Below, one piece after another: positions 31,101 to 43,700 of a DNA stretch of 64,000 nt. Source of the stretch: Neospora caninum Liverpool (lineage: Eukaryota > Apicomplexa > Conoidasida > Eucoccidiorida > Sarcocystidae); contig NC_018386.1 of NCBI RefSeq assembly GCF_000208865.1, forward strand, positions 310,001 through 374,000, given 5' to 3'. The translations under genes were made by a program, and so were the position numbers. How positions within the stretch are numbered: the stretch's first letter is position 1; every line of letters begins with the position of its first letter. Below the pieces are notes generated by a model. That model saw only the letters and a list, made by a program, of their open reading frames with translations. It did no database searches and was not told the DNA's origin.

Positions 31101-34100
31101 TTCTTTTTCTATCCAAAACTTGGCGGCTCCTACTGTCTCCCGTGCCCCGCGGGAAACTACTGCCCGCAGTTGTTCGTCATGCCGACTCCCTGTCGTCGAG
31201 GCACATACTGCCCTCAGCAGACCATCACGCCCCAACTGTGTCCAGCTGGGTTCTACTGCGCGAGGCCTTGGCTGCCACCGGAGGTAAGCTCGCCGAGAAC
31301 GGAACCGTTTCAGTGGTTGTCTAGGCGATCGCTTGTGCATTAGAATCGAGAGGTCGGCCCCGCAACGAGAACCGGGTTACTGTGGAGGCCCTGAAAACAC
31401 CACTCGGTGCTCGGGAGGTCTTGCTGTCTGTGGTATCAGTAATATCCTTAGTTCTATTACCTTCCTTGGTACATGTGTCTAAGCACATTGCGAGCACGAA
31501 TGCTGCTCTGGGAAGACGACGGACTGGCATTCACGTCACGTTCTGTCGAAAAGAGACGAGGCTGGAGGCTGCCGGAGGTGGGTGTACCCTTCTGGAACCT
31601 CTAGGACTCGCGTTGTCGCCACGTTTCTCTCTGAGCCTCGCGTCGTTGAGGAACACGCGGAGCTTACAGGAGCGCGCGCGGTGGTGTTCACACTCGAGTT
31701 GCCACACATGTTCTCTTTTCTGTTTCTGCCAGCCGTGTCCATACGGCATGATGAGTGACCAAGGAGCGGACCGCTGCATTCCGTGTCCCGAGGGCTATAG
31801 CTGCCCGAACGCCCCTTTGATGGGGACTCAAAAATGTCCTGTAAACACGCGCTCTTTCATCGTAAGTCCTGCCACCCAAAGCTGGTCTGACAGAAGCGCA
31901 AGGGGATGGAGGCGCTCTTGATAGCTGATTTTTGGACTACTCTCTTCTTCCCAAACACACGTTGCCGACGGCTTCCAGCCAGAGGTCTCGCCATCGACAG
32001 AAAGACAAAAAGTTGAGGTGATCTAGCCAGCTATCACGCGGATAAAGCAACCGAGAGGGACAGCGTCACGCATGTGACGCGTCTAGGCACGTAACTACCG
32101 GGAAATGAAACAAAGAGACCTGATAAATCCAGACGCAAAACGTTCCAGTGCGGTGCCGGGTTCCTCTAGCGGCCACGGTTGAACGGACGTGCAGCGGCGT
32201 ACAGGTTTGTAGAGTTAGCAAGGGTTTCCGCTACGGTTTGGGTGCACATATTTGTAGCATATGCGTGAATACGCATCTACATACCTATATGCATATATGC
32301 GTGAACTGGCCCATATCTACGAACGCAGTCCACCATATATACTGGTAGCCGCCTTCGTGCTTCGAAGTACATATGGCTGTCGATTGCCATCGAAACCGCT
32401 GTGTTGAAAAATTGCGGAATGTGGACTCTCCTCTAACGGTAGGATCTTAAGCCGAAAGAGATGCACTTTGAACGCATGTGTGTTGACATCCAATCATCCC
32501 TGGAGGAGAAAAGCGTATACAGATTGCCAGCTTTGCTGTCCGCTGATTCTGTGGCTCTTATCAGAGGAACCCAAAGTGCCTCCGCTGCGATGACAGAGGA
32601 GATACGTACTGTTCACACAGTGCACATGTGAATATCTGCTATTCACCGGAGGAGATTCCAGACCCAGACGGTTCAGCCCGTTGTATTCCTTGCCCCGCTG
32701 GTATGGACAGCACAGACATCTGTGACACATGGCGCTTGCGTGGCCGATTGCACAAGTCTATCCCTCCCCTTTCTTCAGCTACACGTGCTTCGAGGTAGCA
32801 GGCACGAGGCAGTGGGCAGATTGTGAGGTGTCTACGGTACACGCGGAGGAACCATCAAATCGGTGGGGGAGAGACGGGTAAAACGAAAATAACTCCGCGT
32901 ATATCTCCAAACGCTCAGTGCTTGAAACACCGCAGCTTGTCAAGAGTCGCCCAGGAGACCTTCCAGTCAGAGAACCGCGCTGGTACGCCTCTCGCCTGCT
33001 TCTGGAGGTCCGGGGTTCGAGAACGCCTCGAGTGGCGTTCAGGGAGAACGCAGGTGTATCTCCGGTGACTGTTGAGTGTTGCAGGCCATGAGTGCATCCT
33101 CGGCAAAGCCATCCCGTGTCCCGCGGGATTCTACTCGGAAGAAGCTGGAGGCATCTGTCGCCCCTGTGAAGCGGGACACCTCTGCGAGGAGAAGGAACCG
33201 GGTCCGAATACCGGCCGATACGTGAACGGAACGTGAGTGGTGTTGAGCAGCTGATCCCCGATCGGCGGGGGAAGGGCGCAAACGGATTCCCTCTGTCTCA
33301 GAACAACCCGCCTACGCGTTAGCAGGACTGGGCCTTTTAACTTCAGGAGAAGACGCAGCACTGGTCCTCAGGTTGCATGGACACGTGTGAAGCGCGGCGT
33401 CATCCTAACCAAGACTGTGTCATCCACCTCTGGGATTTGAAAAGGGTGCCTCCTCATTCGCAGAGATGTGCAGCTCCTTTTCGTCTGTCAGGTTTTACAA
33501 AGAACCCGGCGTGATCGAAGTCAAGGTTTGCCCGCCGGGTTCCTTTTCCTGGGGCATCGCATTCACCTCTCACGACGGCTGTCAGCCATGCGGCGCCGGC
33601 GTCTACTGCCCATACAACACTAAGGAACTTCCCGTGATATGCGCTGCAAATGAGTATTGCCCAGAAGGCACTCTGAAGCCTCTAAAGTCGCCTCCTTGTA
33701 AGCAAAACGAAACACGTACACCCTTTGAAGACAAATCGACATTCAGACACACACAGCCAAGTCATCCTCTGTGTAAAGGCTAACATTCATATAAACCCTG
33801 AAGGTCGAGTCATGCCAAGCGTTTCGTACACAGACGAGTACACAGCTTTCTATAGGTGCGATGAAGGCCGTCAGTTTCCAACTTGCATTTGAACAGGATC
33901 TGAAATTCGTTTAAGAAGAAATGCCTCTCTGCTTCCTTGCGCCCCCGTTTACATCTTTCTGTCGCGAAAGGCGCCTCATGCTGTGCGACCCGGAGGCTCG
34001 ACGCCGCCGTCGGTGGCAGGTTACACGCGTTGCTGTTCCTTGTGCTTGTTTGTTACGACAGAGTGAATCCCTGGCCCGTTTCACCCACCTTTTAGAGCCG

Positions 34101-34712
34101 AGACAGTCGAGGGGGGGAGAGCTGGTCCGTGCGCCTTCCTGTATGTACACACCTCTAGTCGTGGGCTGTCCTCCCAGTGTCCGAGGCCGTCGCGCCCCCA
34201 GTCCTTCCCTTGCAGAATGTTATTGAGTCGGAGAGAGACACTTTTGTCACGTCGCCGTCGATTCAGTGGCGCGGTGGGGTGTAAACGATGAGGCATTCGT
34301 AGCAGAGGGGCGCAACACACAGGGCGACGGCGGGGTGTTTGTGTTGCCTGCGAGCAGTGACGGAAGGCTACACGCTATCTACCGGGGAGACGACAACCGG
34401 TCTCGCGCACTTTGGAGCCTTTCGGTATTGCAAATTCGGCCAAACAAATCTATCCCTGGGGGGTACCTGTACACCGTGCCCGCGTGGGCAAATCTGTCGG
34501 GTCGGTTCCGCCCCCATCAACTGTCCACCTGGAACATATTCACCTGCAGGCCGTGAGTGTTCCATGCTATCTCTCCTTCACCCATATCGCAGCGTAGACA
34601 TGTCTGCAGGACGAGCTCTGCCCTACGCACCTTGCTATCTGCCTCACTTGACGCTATCGATATAAGAATAGTCCATGGGGCCAGGTCACATAACATGCGT
34701 GAACGAAATAGA

Positions 34713-34756
<44 letters not shown>

Positions 34757-37700
34757 AAGACTGGTAAGGCGACACATGGCTCGGTGAATATCTTCATTCA
34801 TCTATAGGATATGTGCGCGTCATTCTAGACTAGAAACAAAGACAGTTTCATTGGGCACTGCCTTTTGGAACTGGGGGACCAGCTGCGCTCCGCTGCTACA
34901 GGTGTCGACGGGAGCGACTATTCACCACGTGTTATAGCTGTACACATTCGTATCTGGAAATACTGCTCCGAAGAACTGCGGTGTATAGATAAGAAACATG
35001 TTCATAGTCTGGTTTGCACATGCGCTGTTACCACTGTGGAACGTTCAATCTCGTTTGCTGTTTTTTTCTATGGGAGTGTATCTGTTCGGAAGGCAGCCTA
35101 CCCGTGTGTTGGACCATTGCCGCATGCAGGCGGTTTTCCCCGTTCCCAAAACCTTTGGAACATTTCTGCTGTTCGATGGCTGCTCGCCGTCTTTCTGTTC
35201 CCCACAGCTGGAGCGGCAGAGCCCTGCAAACCTTGCCCCGACGGCAAAATCTGCCATCTTGCAGGGATGCTCGAACCTGTCCACTGCCCCGCGGGCACTC
35301 AGCATTTCAACGCGGATACGACCGGTGTCGAGCCTGCAGGATATCCGGAAGATCGGGAACAGAACACTGTCTACCAGGGCCCTAGTACGATGGCGAGCAG
35401 CCTGATGGCTTGCAACAAATGCGCTCCTGGAACTTACTGCAGGGGCGGCGGGGCAGTCTCCCAAAAGTTAGTCTGCATCTTTCACTTTTCTTTCGAACCG
35501 GCGCTACGCACCATCTGACGACGTGGTCCAGAGTCGCTTGGGCGTTGTTGCCAACGATGCGTGCCTCTTGAACGGTCAACAAGCTTTCGCTTCGTGTTCC
35601 GAACGCCTGAGAAACGGTGTCACCTGCCCTTGTCTTCACTGCTGGCAGAACAACCTTCCACCCATCGTCGTCTCCAGTTGTCGGAGACCGCAAGACGAAG
35701 CCGTTAGGTCTCGCCTGCCTCAGCAGCCACGTTTGGTCTGTTCCGCTGCTGCTACCCACACAGGTGCCCGGATCGCCACTTCTGTCCAGAAGGCACGGAA
35801 ACGCCGGTCGCCTGTCCTCCAGGAACGACGACAACAGTGGGCATCGGCGCTGCGAGCGAATCGGACTGCACTCCGTGCCCAGCAGGACGCGTACGTTTTC
35901 CCGCGAGAGCGCACACCAGAATGCGCCAGGGTCCAGACGAATGCAGACACCGATTTACACCTACGCGTAAAGAGAAAAATACGCTCGTCCTTCTCGACTG
36001 CACAGGCCGTCGCTGGCGTAGGCCAGAAGCCTGGATCGGGTCTGGCAAGTGACAGGGAGTCGCGTCCTCAGCTCGCGTGAACGGGAGGTGTGAAGACAAG
36101 GTGTCTCGGCGAACAGAACGGTTTCCGTTCCTTCCATGCCTTTGCCGTTCGCTATGCATGGTCTCAAATGAGACATTCCTGAAAGAGTTGAGCAGCCGGC
36201 GTCGGCGGCTTCCGGCGCAAGAGATTTCGCCGCGCGGCGTTACGCTGGCGACTCTTGGATGAGTTCGACAGGAGCAGTTTGGACTCTTGGCTGACTCTCT
36301 CTGTCGCGTGTTGTTTGATTCCCTTCGCAGGCCTGCCACTCGGGAAAAGAGGAGCCGTGCGAAGCAGGATACTTCTGCCCAGAAGGTGCGAAACGCCACT
36401 GCCCACGGCGACTGTCGCGCACGGTGTTGCGTTCCTTTTACTTGCCGAGATCTAGGGCGGTTCAGGTTGTCTCTTCACAGTGTCTGTGGTCGGTGGGTCG
36501 CTCGGCACCTCGTCGAGGTTGGCCGCGATGCTATACCAAGGCGCCCTCGTCACTTCAGTCGCTTAACGGGAATGGGGAGGAGGCGAACGCCAGCAGTTTC
36601 ACTTAGAAAAACGCTGAAGCGTGCGCAAGCGAAAAAAACACCAACTGTCCATAGTGCGGATCCCTTACCCCTGTCTTTTCACCAGTCTGCATCGCCATTG
36701 AAAAGACGTGGGAACAGCTGATGGGTCGGTCTTGCACGGCGCTGAACGCTTCGATTTTGTGTTATTCGAGAACCTTTTGCCGCCGGTGGGGTGCGGTATA
36801 TACTGCGTGCCTGCCTGAACGAGGAACAACCCTTGACATTGGCCGCTCGTCCTGAGACTCCATGTGCCGTTCTGACGAACTGCGGTGTTTCGGCTCTCCT
36901 GATTCAAGGGACGAGGTACAAGTACGAATTCCCGTGCCCCGGAGGGTCTTTCTCGAACCAAGGCCAAGCGAAATGCTCGCCCTGTCCGGAAGGAAAATAT
37001 TGTCCCCCGGCAAGTACGGCGCCGAAAGCTTGTCCTGCAGGGTACTACTGCCTGGCGGGGTCCGACAACCCGTGGAATACTCCGTGCCCCGCGAACACGT
37101 ACTCATCGAAACAGAATCTGAAAGTAAGAACCCCACGGGAAAAAGAAACCCATGGGTGCTCACCTGGAAGCTGGCAGCTCTGTTGTGTCAGCGAACCCGG
37201 GAAATCAGGGGAATGGTATCAGGACTCGAGTTGGAATCCCCCAAAGTTTCGACGGGATCTGCTTCAGATGTTTTAGGAAACCTGTTTCGCTTTACCTATT
37301 TTTGCTTACCTCCTGTATTCACTCATTTGCCTGTCGAGTTTCTAACCCGGCTTCCTACGACTGCTTGTGATTCTTTCCCGAGACACCAATCGATCTGCAT
37401 TCATCGTGGTAACACGATCTTGTACGATGGCTTCAACACGTACCAATATACGTTTGTTGCTTCATGCATTCATAGAATCGTTTCGCGTGTCTGTTTCACA
37501 GAGAGAGCAGGAATGCGTGAAGTGCAAGAAAACTCAGTACTGTCCTGTGGCCACGGTTGATCCCCTCCCGTGCCCGCAAGGTGAGCAAGACAACGAGGGC
37601 GGAGTTGACAGCGGAGTGAAAAACACAGACTTAAACAACGAACTGACGTTCATGGCTTCTGTGCGTCTGAATTGGACCAGTGGAACCGATGAAGAGTACT

Positions 37701-40700
37701 GATGGCGTACCGTGGACCACCTTCCATTCATTTGGATGAAAAAAGATCCCCGCAGCGATAGGGCAGGCTACAAGAGCATAGAGCAAAGCGTGTCCCCTCG
37801 CGCCAGAGAAGGATTGCTGCAAACCGTGTCTTGCCCGCTCGATGAGGAAGGCGTTTCGCGTTCAGTTTCCGCGCGTCTGTTCTTCGGGAAGCGTCATTTC
37901 CCCCACGTTCAGTCAAACGCTTCGATGCTTCACGACAGCAAAGTCGGATGTCACTCGTGCTTGATCGTGCTCTCTGGGTGCATCCTTGCACAGCATGTTC
38001 ACTGATAACAGATGTAGCGCTCACACCCACATGGCGTGCGTCTTTTCTTTCCAACACAGAAGAACTGGACCCAGCTCTTGGAATTGAGTGCTCTCGAATT
38101 GCCTCGGAGCGTTGCAAACCTGGCCAGTACGCGGGGCCCAGTTCCTGTCTCGACTGTAAACCGGTAATGCTTATCGACGGAAACCACGTGGCGAACCGTG
38201 TTTGGGTGCTGCGCTTGGCCATGCCTGACGGATGCCACATCCGGCTCACCGGTGTCGTACGGAAGCACCCGCATTTATTCTCGCAGTGAACTCGTTTAGC
38301 TTTGTCAAAGAGTCACAGGCGGCGATATAACATAATCACGCAACCTATGCGTGCTCCGGCCTCTCAGATACACAGTTGCTCACCTCATGTTAGAAGATTT
38401 GCGGGGGTAATTGCGCCGCATCTACATGTTGATTTGCCTGAGTCCCTGGTGCTTCGCGATAAACAACGGAAGTCTTTCCGGGATAAGCGCGGCCTGGCCC
38501 ATGATCCAACTCAGTACGCTTATCCCTTTCGCCAAGGCAAGGCCCCCAAAAAAGCGAAACGTAACTATTGCAGTCTGCTTCGTTCCCCTACTGCCTCACC
38601 CTTTTATATAATCACAGTGCGAAAGCGCGACCTGTATGTACACGGGAAGATCCAACGAGGGTTCTGCGTCCCGCCAGCGGTTTTGGAGACGAGACAAATG
38701 AATCGTTGTCTGTTGAAGTGTCCGTTGCAGAGAGGAAGGCCGGCTCCGTTCTTCATCGCCTGGGTCTCCACAGGAGAGCCACCAGGGAACAGGGACAATG
38801 CAGCGTTCTGCCTGTGAAGTGCTTGTGATGGAAGCCCAGAAAGCCCGAGGCGAACGGGGTATCGCAGCCTGTGGAGATTCCACTGCTTGCCTACGGTAAC
38901 CCTCGGCTTCCTCTTGCACTGTGTTCCTAGGGTTACTATTGCGACTCCGTCGGAATGACTGAAGAGGACATGCTCGACCAGCCGTGCCCGGCTGGGTATA
39001 CTTGTCCCAGTGCAGGCCTAAGTATGTGAGCCGACACTGGTACCTGGCAGAAGTTTTCGTTTTGACCAATTTAGCTTCACCAACGCCTCGCAAAGCACTT
39101 GCATACCTAGCGTCGGTTAGACGGAGAGATGGGCATACACGCAGATTTCGGTACTTCTTCGCACATGCGTTTCGATTTCACTTTTCCGTGTCGGCCGTTT
39201 CCTGCTGGGAACCATGCACAAGGGGTACGCTTCGAATCGTGGAAAGCCTGATGTGTTACCTTCCCTCTACTCATTTTTGCCTGGGCCACGTCGTGAGAGG
39301 AGGGGGACTCCAACGCACACGCACTTCTGTTCGTAGTCTTGAACTTCCCGGAAAAACGGAGTGGACTGGAGGTGCCCGGGCAACGTGCGCCCGTAATTTT
39401 TCGGGGGGAAGAAACTGATGCGAGCTAGTGGCGTGCGACACGGAGGTGACTGGAAACTTGGTCGTGCACCAAGCATAGGCTGATGCGGCGACGCAAGTTT
39501 GAGAAGAGGCCAGTTGTGCCCAGTCGTCAAACGTGTCTGCATATCGGGGGGACTGGTGTCACGTTGGAATGCAGGGAAACAGCGAATGACGCGACACTCA
39601 CGGCGTTTAAGTGGATTGAGCCTTTCTCTCGTCCCGCGGATAACGCGTTTGGTGTCCGCGCAAACCCTCTACAAGGGAAAACCAAGGGGGATTTGCCCCC
39701 CCTCAACTTTTATGCAGTTAGAACTCAGGCCGGTTGCGGGGGTATGCTTCCAAAACAGACTTGCGCACTTTTTCCTTGCTCTGCTTCAGGCAGCGGCACG
39801 CAGACAAAATGCCCCAGAGGCTCCTACTGCCCCGTGGGGACTGCAGAGGCTGTGGGAATTCTCTGTCCCGCCGGAACCTACAACGATGAAGAGGGGGGAA
39901 CGGGCGCAGAGCAGTGCAGAGTCTTGCCTGCGGGGTCTTACGCTGGAGGCGGAGCCCAATCGGAAGCAGGCGACGGGCAATGCGATAAGGTAAGCCTTCT
40001 GTGGGGCGAGGCAAAAAAGAGAGACACTTCGAGTAAGAGGGGACAGGATGGCGGTCTGGTCACCTGTGGTCGGACACTTCCTACGGACTAGGATGGCAAC
40101 GGAAAAGAAGCCTCTCACAACGTCTCCTTGGTCTCGTAACTTCCCTCCTGTTTCTTCTCTCGCGCCGTCGTGGCGGTGTGGCGGGTTTCCACCGGACAAG
40201 GAGCGCGCGGGTTGGATATGGATGTGAGCTGCAAACGTCTTGTGTTCACGGCAAGCAAATGTTGAAAAAGAGTCAAGCAGCGCACTGCAGGAGCCTCCAC
40301 CCATGCAGAAATGACCTGATGGCGCCAACACGACCGAACCGCAACTGGGAACGAACAGCCGGTGCAAAACAGCTCTGTCCCTCTCGGCCTGAAACCGTAG
40401 TTGACAAGTTCACGCTCCCGCTGGCAACCGAATCAGTCCTGCTCTGCTGTAGCCTTGACACAACTCCGAAACAAAAAGACTCGGATTCTGTGGACTGAAC
40501 GCACCTCGTTGCCAGCTCCAAGCCTGAAGACCAGCAGTTCAGCGTAAACTCCCCTCCTCAATCCCGGTATTGCCAAGCATCCCCGTTCCCGCTTGTATCT
40601 GTCTGCGTGAAACTAAGAGATGTGCCACACGAAGAAAACACGTACGCTCCAACGCACCTGTACATGCTGGTATCCTAACAAGCGATCAAGAAAGACGCAC

Positions 40701-43700
40701 AGGTGAACAATCGTTCGCAGTGCTTCAGAGGAGGCCCCGCTGCCTGCACCGAAAAAGGGTGGACAAAATGGCTGCGTTCCGTGATCCGTCTCCAACAGGG
40801 GTACTACTGTCCCGAGGGTTCGACGGTGCCCCATGCTGTGCCCTGCCCGAAAGGGTAAGTCATCAGGTTTCTCAAAAACCTATAGGCGGCGAGAATGAGG
40901 GAGCCGCTCGTCTCTCCTAGCATACGCTTAGAACACGGCGCAGCCTGAACCAAGTTCCCTGAAAGACCCACAGTCTTCTCTGACGCCGGCATCGTTTTTC
41001 ACGCACCTATACCGCCACAACGCTTCAGCCCGCGTACCGTACCTGAGTGTACCTGAGTTAGCGCATGCGTCTTGCGGCCACCACGGCTCCTATCAGCTTA
41101 CATCAATCGATATACCTTTCAATGCTTTGAGTTCGCCAGCGCGTTTCCGGTCTTTTGCGAAAGAAACCTCTGGCTGCAACAGGATATCTACTGACATTAT
41201 GCGAGTATCCGTGTGTCCCCAATGAGACCTTTACGCCCGTGTTCATACCAATACCCCAGGACATATCTCGACCAGCCCGGTGGAGAACGGGAAGAAGATT
41301 GCCAACCCTGTCCTCCTGGCACCTACTGCGACACCATCGCGGAAACCAGTCCGCCGTCGTGTCCACCGGGGCACTACTGTCTAGGTGGAACCGATTTGCC
41401 GGTACCATGCCCCGTGGGTACTGTCAGGTAAGGTACCCGTCACGTACGCCACCGAGGAGTTCCGCTGTTTTTACTACGACGTGATAGCGGTTACACGTAG
41501 AGAGACGTAAATGGTGAATCTCTGAGCAGGCCCCGCCCTTCTTACGCAGAACAGTTCCTCCCTGCTCCAGTGCCTGTTATAGCCTGATGGGTGTCTTATA
41601 TCCGTAGCTAATCGTTTTCGGGTTTGGATGCACGGCAGACAGAACTGGAAGGTTCACGCGTGCCGACGCTGAAGGACGGCGTGGTATATCTTGTTTGCCT
41701 GCCTTACCCCACACGTAGCGCTTCTTTCCTGGAACAAAGGCATGTCGTTCACGTGATCGAGGATGTGAGTCGCCACTGGGGACTTTCCTTAGCAACTGCG
41801 GAGTAGGGATCAGCATGACGCGAAAAGCCTAGGGAAACGAATGCATTAGTTACGGTGCATTCTCACTCTGAATTCACTTCGGGCAATGGAATGGCACATT
41901 GCCTCGCCAACCACGAAACTGTGTGCGTCGTGGCTGTTTCTGACATGTTTTGCATCGACTTGCGTGACTCCGTCTGCCGCCTTGCGCGTTCCCGTCCATG
42001 TGCGTCGTGGCTGTTTCTGACATGTTTTGCATCGACTTGCGTGACTCCGTCTGCCGCCTTGCGCGTTCCCGTCCACCAGAAAGGGAGTTGGCGCGGCCTC
42101 TCGAGATGCGTGCACGTCGTGCCCAACGGGGAAGTACTGCCCGCTGCTTGGCGCCGTAGAAGAAGCAGGCAGTTGCGAAGCGGGATACTTCTGTATCGAA
42201 GGCGCGACAGTCTCTACACCGACGGACGGTGTCACTGGTAAGGAGCATCGACCGAACACGGAGAGCCTTGCCTCGAGCCGTCTGCTTTCAGCAGTCGAGG
42301 GCTTCCAGTTTGTAACTGTGAAATGGGCTTCCAATCCACTGCTCTAGTTGGTGTGTAGAAGAACTTGCGAAGTGAGTTGTGACGGCTCCCCTGAGAGTAG
42401 AGTCTCTCGGCACACGGCCAAGGCCACCAGTGACTGAGTGTCCCTGTACCAAGCAACCTTTTGCACCCCCAGAACATCTGGAAGGTGTACCATTTAGGCA
42501 GACCCAGGACGACCGCGAGTCTGCATGCGTTGGAAAGGGCCGCCCTCCATTCGGTCGGAGTTTGGAGCAATGCACGTCTCCCCTCTAGGCTCCCCCACGA
42601 AATGCCCTCTCCCCTCGCATTAACAGTGGGAGTGTCGCTTCACCTACTGTACACCTTCCTGTCCCTGGAGATCCCCACGGAAAACTTCTGAGGATCGCCG
42701 GAGGGCTTCGCGCCTTGCGTGTTGAGGGGAGCGTGGATCGAAGCTCGGCGGACGCAGGCACTCCGTTGGACGCTGGAGGAAAAGGCCTTGTTCGTCCATC
42801 CAGGCGGTTGTGCCTCTTCTTCTGTGTGTCTGTTTTTTGTCTCTTCCCGGGGGTTCCGCCTTTTCCCCCGGACAGAATGCTAATCGTGGGTCGTGCCAAG
42901 GCACAGTGTAGACTCCACGTGCCGTTCTAAGGGGGCGGTTTCAGTAGGTGTCCTTCGTAGGTCGCAGCGAGCTCTCCAGTGCACGTGCTCGAGTGCGTAT
43001 TTGCACGCGGTGGTCTGATCCGCACCAGACCGACAAGCTTCGTTCCTCATTTCGTTTCTCACGCCGCAGTGCGTTCACCCAGCCCCGTGTGCGGATTGCG
43101 CCTGCGGGGTCTCTGCAGGAAAAGTTTGCCCTCTGGGCTACTACTGCGGAACCGGAACGCAAGCGCCGACGAGCTGTCCCGCCGGCAAGTACATCCCCTT
43201 TGCCGGTTCTATGAGCGAAAATGACTGCATCAGCTGCAAACCAGGATTCTACTGCGACGGCACAGACAATGCAAATCCCTTAAAGCCTTGCTTTGCAGGC
43301 TTCTACTGTACCGGCGGTGCCACGACGGGCGCGCAGAACACAGTGCCCCCAGGGCACTACTCGCCTGAAGGGAGTCGCGGCCCCACCGCGTGCCTGCCTG
43401 CCACCTTCCAAGACCAGCAGGGACAACCCGAGTGCAAACCGTGCACGCGGGGACACTACTGCCCAGAACTGGTCAGACCCAGGGGAAAAAGGGCGCGAAT
43501 GCTGAGCCTTCTTTGCATGTCTAGACGGCACCGGTGGAGTCGCGTCCTCTCCTGTATGCACGCAGGGGAGCGCGGTCGCGTGTCGTCCTTCTGATGCCGC
43601 GCTGCGCTCTGTCAACTCGGTGTTTCGCCGCAGGGGATGTCGACACCTACAGAGTGCGGAGCTGGCCGATATTGCCCGGAAGCTTCGTCGGCACCCTCGC

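Noticed and set aside
30184..31116. 310-residue frame on the minus strand
   Set aside because: Antisense to introns and cysteine-rich exons of the giant gene; no domain seen.
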